Assembly (NCBI RefSeq): GCF_000331285.1
Contig: NZ_ANFX01000020.1
Span: 1 to 57,548 of the forward strand
Length of the DNA stretch: 57,548 nt
From: Porphyrobacter sp. AAP82
GTDB taxonomy: Bacteria > Pseudomonadota > Alphaproteobacteria > Sphingomonadales > Sphingomonadaceae
Reading direction: 5' to 3'
Shown: positions 8,656-16,718 of the stretch, one piece after another
Numbering within the stretch: position 1 is the first letter of the stretch
Layout: every line of letters begins with the position of its first letter
Program-made: the position numbers and the translations under genes
Notes under the pieces: generated by a model
The model's database searches: none
What the model was told of the DNA's origin: nothing
What the model saw: the letters and a program-made list of their open reading frames with translations, nothing else

Positions 8656-9189
8656 CTACCCCCGCCACTCGCGCCGTTCCTCGGCCGCGCGCAGCACCTC
8701 ATAGCTGGTCTGGACCAGCTGGAACTGCCGCGCGGCCTCGGCATCGCCGGGCTTCACATCGGGGTGCACTTCCTTGGCGCGGGCACGGTAGGCCTTCTTG
8801 ATCGCATCGAAATCGGCGTCGGGTTCAAGCCCGAGCACTTCCAGCGCGCGCATTTCATCGGCGCTGCGCGAGCCGTCCCCCGATCCGGCCCAGCCGTAAT
8901 GCGAGGCCTCGGCATAGCCTGCGCTTTCCTGCCGTTCGGCGCGGGCGCGTTCCTCCTTTTCGGCCTTGTCGAGGCCTTCGAAGTAATCCCACCTGGAATT
9001 GTATTCGGCGGCGTGCTTCTGGCAGAAATACCACCGGTCACGGCTGTTCGGGGCCTTGGGCGCGGGGCATGTCCCCGGCTCGTCACAGCCGTGGCGGTCG
9101 CAGATGCGCACGTTCGCCGCTTCCTGCGAGGAGCCATAGCCGCGCCAGCGCGGAAAGCCCCAATCCATCGACCGGCGCGCGCGGCTCAC
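8656..9189 (-). CDS. J-domain protein with N-terminal Cys motif
   Basis: A 177-residue DnaJ-like co-chaperone. The C-terminal J domain spans about residues 112-177, with LGLEPDADFDAIKKAYRARAKEVHPDVKPGD holding the HPD tripeptide at 142-144 that activates DnaK. The N-terminal half has Cys30, Cys35, Cys41, Cys56 and His59 in a CDRHGCDEPGTCP and WYFCQKHA context, a likely small metal-binding motif; the region ends in NSRWDYFEGLDKAEKEER, typical of sphingomonad J proteins. The start could also be Met8. Client proteins are unknown. It lies upstream of the HbpS-like gene. Confidence 0.85.
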   Translation of the reverse strand: MSRARRSMDWGFPRWRGYGSSQEAANVRICDRHGCDEPGTCPAPKAPNSRDRWYFCQKHAAEYNSRWDYFEGLDKAEKEERARAERQESAGYAEASHYGWAGSGDGSRSADEMRALEVLGLEPDADFDAIKKAYRARAKEVHPDVKPGDAEAARQFQLVQTSYEVLRAAEERREWRG

Positions 9190-9363
9190 CGGGCAGGCCC
9201 CGGGATCATGTCGTTGGTCGATTGGGTCACGCGGTCAATCTAGGCGCTATGGCCGGAAATGGGAAGGCGTGAGAATGCGGGAACCGGTTGCAATGTGAAA
9301 TGTTGCAGTGCGAAACAACCCGATGCGGCCCCTGCCCGCCGCCAGCGATGACCGGACCTGACG

Positions 9364-9489
9364 ATGAGCCAGCAATTGACCCTTTCCAGCCTGTTCTGCG
9401 TGCTCGCGCTCGCGGGGCTGTGCATGATGACGGGCGCGCGCGACTTGGCGGGGATCGAGGCGCCGGTCGCGATCACGCAGGCGTTCTGA
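9364..9489 (+). CDS. Possible 41-residue membrane or exported peptide
   Basis: An ATG-started frame encodes 41 residues with one hydrophobic stretch (LTLSSLFCVLALAGLCMMTG) near the N-terminus and a short hydrophilic tail ending ITQAF. It would be a single-pass membrane peptide. No clear ribosome site is seen and I do not recognise a family, so it may be spurious. It lies between the J-domain gene (divergent) and the family C repeat. Confidence 0.35.
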   Translation: MSQQLTLSSLFCVLALAGLCMMTGARDLAGIEAPVAITQAF

Positions 9490-9518
9490 GGCGCGGCTTG
9501 CTTCTGCGCTGACGCCAG

Positions 9519-9611
9519 TCTCCCCTCCCCTTGGGGAGGGGTCGGGGGTGGGGGAGCTACGCCATCAACGGCAGAGCCCCCATCCCCAACCCCTTCCCCG
9601 AGGGGAAGGGG
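9519..9611. repeat. Family C palindromic repeat, head-to-head pair
   Basis: Unit one (9519-9554) reads CTCCCCTCCCC, TT, GGGGAGGGG and then a G-rich tail. Unit two (9577-9611) is an inverted, diverged copy. A 22-base spacer separates them, so the whole can fold as one cruciform. A 36-base copy identical to unit one lies at the window's right edge. It sits just past the pal stop codon and may also end pal transcription. Confidence 0.75.
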
Positions 9612-9617
9612 CTATAA

Positions 9618-10139
9618 TCAGTTGATGATGACGCTCGCCGCGCGGCGGTTCTGCGCCCAGGCGGCCTCGTTCGAGGCGAGCGCGACGGGGCGCTCCTTGC
9701 CATAGCTCACCACCGCGATGCGATTGGCATCGACGCCGAGGCTGACGAGGTAGGCCTTGGCGGCATTGGCGCGCTTTTCGCCCAAGGCGATGTTGTATTC
9801 GCGCGTGCCGCGTTCATCCGCGTGGCCTTCGATGGTGAAGGTGATCTGCGGATAGCGCGCGAAATATTGCGCCTGGGCTTGCAGGGCAGCGGCATCCTGC
9901 GTGTCGACATTGTAGCGATCGGTATCGAAGTAGATCGTGGTCGAGGAACCGACGGCCTGTGCGAAGTGCGCCTGCGTGCCCACCGCCGGGCCACCCGGCG
10001 TGACCGGACGCGAGGTCGGGGTCGCGGTCGGGATGGTCTGGATGGGTTCGGGCGGCAGGGTGTCAGGCGCCTTCTTGGCGCAGGCCGCAAGCCCGCTCGC
10101 CGAGGCGAGGAGCAAGATCGTCGCAAGCTTGGTGTTCAT
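9618..10139 (-). CDS. pal: Peptidoglycan-associated lipoprotein Pal
   Basis: A 173-residue outer-membrane lipoprotein that anchors the outer membrane to peptidoglycan and works with Tol proteins in constriction at division. The signal peptide ends in the lipobox LAAC with Cys20 as lipidation site. A Pro/Thr-rich linker leads to the OmpA-like domain, with IYFDTDRYNVD and FTIEGHADERGTREYN holding the peptidoglycan-binding residues and the final NRRAASVIIN. It is the last gene of the leftward tol-pal operon, 28 bases after tolB. Confidence 0.96.
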   Translation of the reverse strand: MNTKLATILLLASASGLAACAKKAPDTLPPEPIQTIPTATPTSRPVTPGGPAVGTQAHFAQAVGSSTTIYFDTDRYNVDTQDAAALQAQAQYFARYPQITFTIEGHADERGTREYNIALGEKRANAAKAYLVSLGVDANRIAVVSYGKERPVALASNEAAWAQNRRAASVIIN

Positions 10140-10167
10140 CGCACGAGTTCCTTTTGTGGGGGAAATG

Positions 10168-11556
10168 TCAGGGCCGGATCGGGCCCCAGGCGGGGTCGGA
10201 AGCGTCGACCGGGGTGGGCAGGCGGCGTTCGTTCTGGCCGGTGAGATCGACCTGCCAAATGCCTGAACGCCCGGTGTTCTTTTCGGTGCGGAAGAACTGG
10301 ATGATGCGGCCGTTGGGCGCCCACGTGGGGGCCTCGTCCTGCCAGCCCTTCGTCAGCACGCGCATGCCCCCGCCGCCGGTGTTCATCACCGCGACGTTGA
10401 AATCGCCCGCGATCCGCGTGAAGGCGATCTGGTCGCCGCGTGGGCTCCATTCGGGGGTGGCGCAGCGCCCGCCGAAAAAGCTGATGCGCTTCTGGTTGGT
10501 GCCGTCGGCGTCCATGATGTAGCACTGCTGGCTGCCCGAACGGTCGCTTTCGAACACGATTCTTGTGCCGTCGGGCGAGTAGGATCCACCCACGTCGATC
10601 CCCGGCGTGTCGGTGAGCTTGGTGGCGGTGCCGCCGGTCGCCGCGATGCGGTAGATATCGGTATTGCCCGCGACCGCCATCGAGAACAGGATCGACTTGC
10701 CATCGGGCGACCAGCGCGGGGCGATGGTGGGGTTGCGGTTCTCGGTGACGAGGGTCTGCTTGCCGCTGCCGATGTCGTAGACATAGATGCGGGGGTTTCC
10801 GTCGACGTAGCTGAGGTAGAGGATCTTCGAATAGTCGGGCGAATAGCGCGGGGTGAGCGCGGTGGCGCTCCCCAGCGTGAGGAAGCGGTGGTTCGCGCCG
10901 TCCGAATCCATCACCGCAAGGCGCTTGACCCGGCGGTCCTTGGGGCCGGTCTCGGCGATATAGGCGATGCGGCTGTCGAAAAACGGGCTCTCGCCGGTGA
11001 GGCGCGCGAAGATGAGGTCCGAACACTTGTGCGCCGCGCGCCGCCAGTCGGCCGCGGCGACCACCCAGCCCTCCTTCACCAGCTGCTGCTGGAGCTCGAC
11101 GTCATAGAGGTAGCAGCCGACGGTCAGCCGGCCATCATCCCGCGCGGTGACATAGCCCTGCACCAGCATCTCCGCCCCCTGCCCGGCCCAGGCGCCATAG
11201 GCCGGTGCGCGCATGGCGGAGAAGGCGGGCTGCGGCAGGCTGTCGGGGCCGACGGGCTTGAACAGGCCGTTGTTCCTGAGGTTGGCGGTGATCACCCGCG
11301 CGATCTCGCGGCCCAAGGCGCCGGTGCCCGCCTCGTTGGCGGGGGTCGCGCGCTCGCGGTCGGTGGCGAAGGCGGGGATGGCGATGCCGATATCGGACCA
11401 GGCGGCCTCGTCGGTGATGCGGATGACCACGTCCTCGTCAGCGCTGCTGTCGATCACCTCGACCGGGGCCTCGGCACCTTGCGGCGCGCCCAGATCCTGC
11501 GCGGCAGCAGGCGCGACGGCGGTTCCGGCAAGCAGCAAGGCAATCAGCGCCTTCAT
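10168..11556 (-). CDS. tolB: Tol-Pal system beta-propeller protein TolB
   Basis: A 462-residue periplasmic protein that links Pal to the inner-membrane Tol complex. The signal peptide is MKALIALLLAGTAVAPAAAQ. The N-terminal domain is followed by a six-bladed propeller with repeated blade motifs such as TPRYSPDYSKILYLSYVDG, APRWSPDGKSILFSM, GGSYSPDGTRIVFESDRSG and TPEWSPRGDQIAFTR. The start codon overlaps the tolA stop as TAATG, indicating translational coupling. The length is slightly above that of E. coli TolB. Confidence 0.96.
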   Translation of the reverse strand: MKALIALLLAGTAVAPAAAQDLGAPQGAEAPVEVIDSSADEDVVIRITDEAAWSDIGIAIPAFATDRERATPANEAGTGALGREIARVITANLRNNGLFKPVGPDSLPQPAFSAMRAPAYGAWAGQGAEMLVQGYVTARDDGRLTVGCYLYDVELQQQLVKEGWVVAAADWRRAAHKCSDLIFARLTGESPFFDSRIAYIAETGPKDRRVKRLAVMDSDGANHRFLTLGSATALTPRYSPDYSKILYLSYVDGNPRIYVYDIGSGKQTLVTENRNPTIAPRWSPDGKSILFSMAVAGNTDIYRIAATGGTATKLTDTPGIDVGGSYSPDGTRIVFESDRSGSQQCYIMDADGTNQKRISFFGGRCATPEWSPRGDQIAFTRIAGDFNVAVMNTGGGGMRVLTKGWQDEAPTWAPNGRIIQFFRTEKNTGRSGIWQVDLTGQNERRLPTPVDASDPAWGPIRP

Positions 11557-12374
11557 TACGAATTCCTATCGAAGTCCAGAGTGAAGCTGTTTTTATCGGC
11601 CGGCACCGGGAAGGGAACCTTGAATCGCCCGACGAGCTTGATCGCGCGCACCGCTTCCTCGCGGTGGCGGGCGACCTGGTTGCGGTTGAGATCGGTCACG
11701 CCGGTGGTCGCGCCGAGGATTTGCGGCTCACCGGCAAGCGTCCCATCGGGGTTGAGGCGGAAGCGCACGCGGGTGACGAGCTTTTCGGCATCGGGCCCTT
11801 GCGGCACGCGGCCCTGCCACTTGGTCCGAACCTGCCGCGCCACCGCGCTGCGCAGCGAGGCGAGCTCGGTTGCGCCGATCGCTTGGGCGGGCGCGCGGGT
11901 TTCGGTGGTGGTGGTCGAGCTGCCCTTGCCGTCGAGGAAGTCGTCGCCGACGCGCGGCGCGCCGCCCGGTTTGCCGGTGGTCTGCCTTGGCTGCGTGGTC
12001 ACCTGCCTGGGCGGAGTGCGGTCGGGGCGCGAGCGGTCGCGTGTGGGCGCGGGCTGCTGGGTCGCGGTGCGCGCCGGGGGTTTGGGGGGCACCGGAGCCG
12101 CGCGCGGCGCAGGCTCGGGCTTGGCGGCTTGCGGAGCGGGCGCGGGATTGTCGGCAATCGTCGGGGCAGCGGCCATGCGGCTCTCGCTCACCGGATCGGG
12201 CGCCGCGGCGTCCAGCCCCACCTCGGTCGCAAGGCTGACATTGATCCGCTCGGGGAACACCGTAACCTCGCTGCGCATCGTCTGCATGGCGAGCACGCCC
12301 ACCAGCGCGCCATGCAGCAGCACGGCGGCGGCAAGGCCGATCTTCTCTTCGTTGCTGAGCGCGGTGTCTCCCAT
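11556..12374 (-). CDS. tolA: TolA-like cell-envelope protein
   Basis: A 272-residue protein with one N-terminal membrane helix (IGLAAAVLLHGALVGVLAM, about 12-30), a long Pro/Ala/Arg-rich periplasmic middle and a C-terminal TolA/TonB-like domain holding LRSAVARQVRTKW and VRFRLNPDGTLAGEPQI. By position and architecture it is the TolA of this operon, bridging the TolQR motor to Pal/TolB. It lacks the Lys/Ala coiled-coil repeats of E. coli TolA, as is common in this order. It lies between tolR and tolB. Confidence 0.88.
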   Translation of the reverse strand: MGDTALSNEEKIGLAAAVLLHGALVGVLAMQTMRSEVTVFPERINVSLATEVGLDAAAPDPVSESRMAAAPTIADNPAPAPQAAKPEPAPRAAPVPPKPPARTATQQPAPTRDRSRPDRTPPRQVTTQPRQTTGKPGGAPRVGDDFLDGKGSSTTTTETRAPAQAIGATELASLRSAVARQVRTKWQGRVPQGPDAEKLVTRVRFRLNPDGTLAGEPQILGATTGVTDLNRNQVARHREEAVRAIKLVGRFKVPFPVPADKNSFTLDFDRNS

Positions 12375-12386
12375 CCTGTCCTGCCG

Positions 12387-12827
12387 TTATGGGGCGCTAA
12401 CTGAACCATCGGTGACCAGCGAGATCGAGGTAAAGCCCGCGCGGCCCAGCTCGCCCATAACCTGCATCACCCTGCCGTAATCGAGGCTGCGGTCGCCGCG
12501 CAGCACCACCAGCGGTGGCTCGCCCCCGCGTTGCAGGGCCTCGAGCGCGGCGGGGAGGCCTCCGGCGGGCACCGGCGCATCCTCGATATAGATCGTGCCG
12601 GCAGCGTCGATCGAGACGGTGATCTGGTCGGGCTTCTCCTCGACCGGCGCAGCGCGGCTTTCGGGCAGGTCGATGGGCACGCCCACGGCGGGGAGCGTCA
12701 CCGTCACCATGAAGATGATCAGCAACACCAGCATCACGTCGACCAGCGGCGTGACGTTGATCTCCGACATCGCCGCGCGGCGCGAGCGCTTGGAGCCCTT
12801 GCGGCGGGAGGAAAGGTTCAATGCCAT
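12387..12827 (-). CDS. tolR: TolR/ExbD-family proton-channel subunit
   Basis: A 146-residue inner-membrane protein that forms the ion-driven motor with TolQ. The basic cytoplasmic tail (SSRRKGSKRSRRA) is followed by one transmembrane helix at about 29-49 (LVDVMLVLLIIFMVTVTLPAV) that holds the conserved channel Asp30. The periplasmic domain contains the usual VSIDAAGTIYIEDAPV and VVLRGDRSLDYGRVMQVM segments. The next gene, tolA, follows 12 bases later. It is separated from tolQ by a 98-base gap that holds a family D repeat. Confidence 0.95.
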   Translation of the reverse strand: MALNLSSRRKGSKRSRRAAMSEINVTPLVDVMLVLLIIFMVTVTLPAVGVPIDLPESRAAPVEEKPDQITVSIDAAGTIYIEDAPVPAGGLPAALEALQRGGEPPLVVLRGDRSLDYGRVMQVMGELGRAGFTSISLVTDGSVSAP

Positions 12828-12840
12828 TTGTCAGCTCCAT

Positions 12841-12910
12841 TCGGCGGCGAAGCCGCCGCAAGGCCGAACGGCCGCCCGCAGCGACGCGACCGCAAGGTCG
12901 CATGAGCGAG
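12841..12910 (-). repeat. Family D palindromic repeat, copy 1 (tolQ-tolR gap)
   Basis: Read on the minus strand, the 42-base core (12841-12882) contains TGCGGGCGGCC, GGCCTTGCGGC and a closing GCCGA, with two nested hairpins. Upstream of the core, TCCTCGCT precedes a short GC hairpin, as in copy 2. Related cores lie at 17406-17447 and 29938-29979. Confidence 0.7.
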
Positions 12911-12925
12911 GATGCTCAAAACAAA

Positions 12926-13627
12926 TCACGCCTTGTCCAATTCCCGGCTCAGCCCCGTGTGGAGCTTGTCGGCAAAGCGCTGGAGCGCCGCCTCGTAGCG
13001 GTCCACCGCGGCGCCGAAGCGGTTGTAGGCGATCACCGCGGGGATCGCGGCGAACAGGCCGATCGCGGTCGCGAACAGCGCCTCGGCGATGCCGGGCGCG
13101 ACCACGGCGAGGCTCGCGCTCTGCTGCGCGCCGATCTGGAAGAACGAGTTCATGATCCCCCACACCGTTCCGAACAGGCCCACGAACGGCGCGACCGAAC
13201 CGACGGTCGCAAGGAAGTTCAACCGTCCTGCAAGCTCGTCGGCTTCCTCGGCGATCTGGCTGTCCATCACCGCGGCGATGCGCTGGCGGGCGGCCTCGCG
13301 GTCGACCGGCTGCCTGGCGGTGGACTTCCTCCATTCATCGAGCCCGGCCGCCGCCACCCGCGCGGCGGGGACTTCCTTCCTGACCTGCTTGGCAAGCAGC
13401 GGCTCGCGGTTCTGCTGCTCCCAGAATTCGGCCTCGTATTCCCGCGACTTCTTGCCAAGCCCGCCGATCCTGAGCGAGAAGGAGACGATGATCGTCCACA
13501 CCCACACGCTTGCCACGATCAGCCCGGCCATCACGGCCTGCACGATGATGTCGGCCTGAAGGAACAGTTCGACCGGATCGAGCCGGGTCGGCGTTGTGGC
13601 AGCGGCGGCAAGCAGATCGAACGTCAC
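12926..13627 (-). CDS. tolQ: TolQ proton-channel protein
   Basis: A 233-residue member of the MotA/TolQ/ExbB family with three membrane helices: one near 25-48 (DIIVQAVMAGLIVASVWVW), and two in the C-terminal half (LATVGSVAPFVGLFGTVWGIM and IAEALFATAIGLFAAIPAVIAYN). The sequence GLFGTVWGIMNSF is the family signature. With TolR it forms the proton-driven motor for outer-membrane constriction. It follows ybgC almost directly and precedes tolR. Confidence 0.96.
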   Translation of the reverse strand: MTFDLLAAAATTPTRLDPVELFLQADIIVQAVMAGLIVASVWVWTIIVSFSLRIGGLGKKSREYEAEFWEQQNREPLLAKQVRKEVPAARVAAAGLDEWRKSTARQPVDREAARQRIAAVMDSQIAEEADELAGRLNFLATVGSVAPFVGLFGTVWGIMNSFFQIGAQQSASLAVVAPGIAEALFATAIGLFAAIPAVIAYNRFGAAVDRYEAALQRFADKLHTGLSRELDKA

Positions 13628-13631
13628 GGGG

Positions 13632-14093
13632 TCACTGGTCCTTGTTCATGAAGGCGGCAAAGGCGGCGCGCCAGGATGCGGGCTGACGGCGCGGGCGGCC
13701 ATCCAGCGTGATGAAGCCGACGCGCAGCTGCGCCTCGCACAGCATCCGCGCGCCATCGTCTCCGGGGCGCCGCGCAATCTGGTGCATCCGGCACGAGGCC
13801 GCGCCAAGCTCGGTGCAGCGGGTTTCGATCACCACGTCATCATCGAGCCGGGCGGGCGCGAGGTATTTGAGATGGACCTCGGAGAGCGCATAGGCGCCCT
13901 CCCCGCTCTCGATCGCCGCGCGCTGGTCGATGCCGAGCATCCGCAAGAGGTCGGACCGCGCGCGTTCGAACCAGCGCAGGTAATTGGCGTGGTAGGTGAT
14001 CCCCGAAAGGTCGGTGTCCTCGTAATAGACGCGCACCGCATAAAGATGCCGCGCGCCATCAAGGACGCCGCCGGGGGGAGTGGGAGAGGTCAT
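13632..14093 (-). CDS. ybgC: YbgC/FadM-family acyl-CoA thioesterase
   Basis: A 153-residue hot-dog-fold thioesterase, the first gene of the tol-pal operon as in many proteobacteria. The signature YYEDTDLSGITYHANYLRWF is at about 23-42, with the catalytic Asp in EDTD (25-28). Family members hydrolyse short or long acyl-CoA; the link to Tol-Pal is genetic and not fully explained. The gene ends four bases before tolQ starts. Confidence 0.94.
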   Translation of the reverse strand: MTSPTPPGGVLDGARHLYAVRVYYEDTDLSGITYHANYLRWFERARSDLLRMLGIDQRAAIESGEGAYALSEVHLKYLAPARLDDDVVIETRCTELGAASCRMHQIARRPGDDGARMLCEAQLRVGFITLDGRPRRQPASWRAAFAAFMNKDQ

Positions 14094-14197
14094 GCCTTGC
14101 CGATTAGCCTAGCGGAGAGTCCGTTGCAAAGCCGGGACACTCGCGATGTGTCGATGAACCGCAGGCTAACGGGGGTGCGCGCGCAAGGTGAAGGCGT

Positions 14198-14581
14198 TCA
14201 GCCGCGCCGCGCGATCATCGGGCCGAGCGGCTGCCCGCCGAAGATATGGACATGGAGGTGCGGCACCTCCTGCCCGCCATGCTGGCCGATATTGGCGAGC
14301 AGGCGATAGCCGGGCTCCACCAGCCCCTTCATCCGCGCAACCTCGCCCACCGCGCGCACGAACCCGGCAATTTCGGAATCGCTCGCCTTCGCGGAAAAAT
14401 CGTCCCAGCTGACATAGCGCCCCTTGGGGATCACGAGCGTATGGATGTCGGCCTGCGGGTTGATGTCCTCGAAGGCGAGCGCCCAGTCGTCCTCGTAGAC
14501 CTTCCGCGAGGGGATCTCCCCGCGCAGGATCTTCGCGAAGATGTTGGCGTCGTCGTAGGGCAGGGTCGGGTCGATCGGCAT
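14198..14581 (-). CDS. HIT-family nucleotide-binding hydrolase (HinT-like)
   Basis: A 127-residue histidine-triad protein. The catalytic motif HLHVHIFGG lies near residues 108-116, and IFAKILRGEIPSRKVYEDDWALAFEDINPQA is the standard N-terminal part. HinT-type enzymes hydrolyse purine nucleoside phosphoramidates. It is the last gene of the leftward his operon, 18 bases after hisE, a linkage common in alphaproteobacteria but without a clear functional reason. Confidence 0.9.
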   Translation of the reverse strand: MPIDPTLPYDDANIFAKILRGEIPSRKVYEDDWALAFEDINPQADIHTLVIPKGRYVSWDDFSAKASDSEIAGFVRAVGEVARMKGLVEPGYRLLANIGQHGGQEVPHLHVHIFGGQPLGPMIARRG

Positions 14582-14599
14582 CAGTCTTGGCTCCGGGGG

Positions 14600-14914
14600 T
14601 TACTCCGAACGAGCGGCTTTCTCGGCGATGCCCGAGAGCCCCTCGCGGCGGCCGAGTTCGGCGAGCACCGCCTCCAGCGCCACGCCCTTTTCGGCGAGCA
14701 GCACCATCAGGTGGAACAGGAGATCGGCGGCCTCGCCGACCAGTTCGGCCTCGTCGCCCGCAAGCGCGGCGATCACCGTCTCGGTCGCCTCCTCGCCCAC
14801 TTTCTGCGCGATCTTGGCGAGACCCTTGGCATGGAGCCTCGCCACATAGCTTGCCTCCGGCGAGGCGGTGCGGCGCTGGGCGATCGTGGCTTCGAGGCGG
14901 GCGAGGATGTCCAT
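14600..14914 (-). CDS. hisE: Phosphoribosyl-ATP diphosphatase
   Basis: A 104-residue enzyme for the second step of histidine synthesis, converting phosphoribosyl-ATP to phosphoribosyl-AMP. It belongs to the MazG-like all-alpha fold, seen in GLAKIAQKVGEEATETVIAALAG and ELVGEAADLLFHLMVLLAEKG, which hold the metal-binding Glu and Asp residues. The start at ATG 14914 gives MDILARLEATIAQRR. It lies between hisF (14-base gap) and the HIT gene. Confidence 0.94.
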   Translation of the reverse strand: MDILARLEATIAQRRTASPEASYVARLHAKGLAKIAQKVGEEATETVIAALAGDEAELVGEAADLLFHLMVLLAEKGVALEAVLAELGRREGLSGIAEKAARSE

Positions 14915-14928
14915 TGAGCCTCTTTCGG

Positions 14929-15693
14929 TCAAACCCCGCGCGCGGGCAAGCCCGCCGCGCGCAGCGCCGCGTGGGCTTCGGCGATGGTGTGGTGGCCGAA
15001 GTGGAAGATGCTCGCCGCCAGCACCGCGCTGGCGTGGCCCTTGGTGACGCCTTCGACAAGGTGTTCGAGGCTCCCCACCCCGCCGCTGGCGATCACCGGG
15101 ACGCTGACGGCATCGGCGATCTCGCGGGTGAGCGCGAGGTCGTAGCCGCGCTGGGTGCCGTCTCCGTCCATGCTCGTCACCAGCAACTCGCCCGCGCCGA
15201 GGTCTGCGACCTTCATCGCATATTCCACCGCGTCGATCCCGGTCGGCTTGCGCCCGCCATGCGTAAAAATTTCCCAGTTCCCGCGCGGCGTCCGGCGCGC
15301 ATCGACGCTGGCGACGACGCACTGGCTGCCGAAGCGCGCGGCGATCTCGCCCACCAGCTCGGGGCGGGCGACGGCGGCGGAGTTGACCGCCACCTTGTCG
15401 GCGCCTGCCAGCAACAGCGCGCGCGCATCTTCGGCGGAGCGCACCCCGCCGCCGACAGTCAGCGGCATGAAGCACACCTCCGCCGTGCGCCGCACCATGC
15501 CCAGCAGCGTCCCGCGCCCTTCGTGGCTGGCGGAAATGTCGAGAAAGCACAGCTCGTCCGCGCCCGCCGCATCATAGGCGCGCGCCTGCTCCACCGGATC
15601 GCCCGCGTCCTTGAGGTCCACGAAGTTGACGCCCTTCACCACGCGGCCATCGGCAACGTCGAGACAGGGGATGACGCGGATGCGGACGGTCAT
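14929..15693 (-). CDS. hisF: Imidazole glycerol phosphate synthase, cyclase subunit
   Basis: A 254-residue (beta/alpha)8 barrel that, with HisH, closes the imidazole ring and releases AICAR. Typical segments are [64 protein letters not shown] and [16 protein letters not shown]. The start overlaps the stop of the upstream small membrane protein gene by four bases (ATGA), implying coupled translation. Confidence 0.97.
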   Translation of the reverse strand: MTVRIRVIPCLDVADGRVVKGVNFVDLKDAGDPVEQARAYDAAGADELCFLDISASHEGRGTLLGMVRRTAEVCFMPLTVGGGVRSAEDARALLLAGADKVAVNSAAVARPELVGEIAARFGSQCVVASVDARRTPRGNWEIFTHGGRKPTGIDAVEYAMKVADLGAGELLVTSMDGDGTQRGYDLALTREIADAVSVPVIASGGVGSLEHLVEGVTKGHASAVLAASIFHFGHHTIAEAHAALRAAGLPARGV

Positions 15694-15986
15694 TGGGCCA
15701 CCTGTTTGTAGATTTTCACGGTCGGCTGCTGTTCGTCGCAGTCTGAGGATTCACAGTCACCGCCGCGCAAGCCAAAGGCCACGGCAGGCCAGAGGACGCT
15801 GATGAAGAAAGCACCTGCCATTCCAAAGACCAGCCCGTTGCGGCCCCACTGCGGCTCCAGAATGCGCGTCGCGATCAGCGCACAGACGAGGAAAACAACG
15901 AGATTGATCAGCGCGATCTCGACGGTACCAACCGTCAGCCCCGCAAGAAAGGTGAGTGCAAGGAAGAGCAACCCCACGAGCCGCAT
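15690..15986 (-). CDS. Small membrane protein inside the his operon
   Basis: A 98-residue protein with about three hydrophobic segments ([33 protein letters not shown] and [21 protein letters not shown]) and a hydrophilic tail with two close cysteines ([12 protein letters not shown]). I do not recognise a family. It sits between hisA (3-base gap) and hisF (4-base overlap), so it must be cotranscribed and probably translationally coupled. No known step of histidine synthesis needs such a protein; it may simply have been captured by the operon. Confidence 0.75.
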   Translation of the reverse strand: MRLVGLLFLALTFLAGLTVGTVEIALINLVVFLVCALIATRILEPQWGRNGLVFGMAGAFFISVLWPAVAFGLRGGDCESSDCDEQQPTVKIYKQVAQ

Positions 15987-15989
15987 GGC

Positions 15990-16718
15990 TTAACCCCGCG
16001 CTCCCATCGCAATCGCGGCTGCCAGATCGAGCCGCCCTTCGTAGAGCGCGCGGCCCGTGATGACCCCCTCGATCCCCTCGTGCGCGTGGAGCGAGAGGAT
16101 GTGGATGTCGTCCAGCCCCTTCACCCCGCCGCTGGCGATCACCGGAATGTCGACCCTGCGCGCGAGGTCGACGGTCGCCTCGATGTTCACGCCCTTCAAG
16201 AGGCCATCGCGCCCGATGTCGGTGAACAGCAGGCTGGCGACGCCTGCGTCCTCGAAGCGGCGGGCGAGGTCGGTGACGGGGACGTCGGAGACTTCCGCCC
16301 AGCCCTCGGTCGCGACCATGCCGTCCTTGGCGTCGACCGCGACGACGATGCCGTTCTCCCACTCGCGCGCCATCTCGCGCACGAAGTCGGGGTTCTTCAA
16401 TGCCGCCGAGCCCATCACCACCCGCGCGACGCCGAGGTTGAACCACCCCTCCACGGCCTTGGCGTCACGGATGCCGCCGCCGAGTTGCACATAGCCCGGG
16501 AAGGCTTCGACGATCGCCTCCACCGCCGCACGGTTGCGGCTTTCGCCTGCAAAGCTGCCGTCGAGGTCGACCACGTGGAGGTGCTCCGCGCCGGCTTGCG
16601 CGAAGATCAGCGCCTGCGCGGCCGGATCATCGCCGTAAATCGTGGCGCGGTCCATGTCGCCCTCGGCAAGGCGCACGACCTGGCCGCCCTTCAGATCGAT
16701 GGCGGGGAAGATGATCAC
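15990..16718 (-). CDS. hisA: Phosphoribosylformimino-AICAR ribotide isomerase
   Basis: A 242-residue (beta/alpha)8 barrel that isomerises ProFAR to PRFAR in histidine synthesis. The start MIIFPAIDLKGGQVVRLAEGD, the LDGSFAGES segment, the GGGIRD motif and VIASGGVKGLDD are diagnostic. I chose GTG at 16718, which overlaps the hisH stop as GTGA; a GTG three codons earlier is possible. It lies between hisH and the small membrane protein gene. Confidence 0.95.
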   Translation of the reverse strand: MIIFPAIDLKGGQVVRLAEGDMDRATIYGDDPAAQALIFAQAGAEHLHVVDLDGSFAGESRNRAAVEAIVEAFPGYVQLGGGIRDAKAVEGWFNLGVARVVMGSAALKNPDFVREMAREWENGIVVAVDAKDGMVATEGWAEVSDVPVTDLARRFEDAGVASLLFTDIGRDGLLKGVNIEATVDLARRVDIPVIASGGVKGLDDIHILSLHAHEGIEGVITGRALYEGRLDLAAAIAMGARG

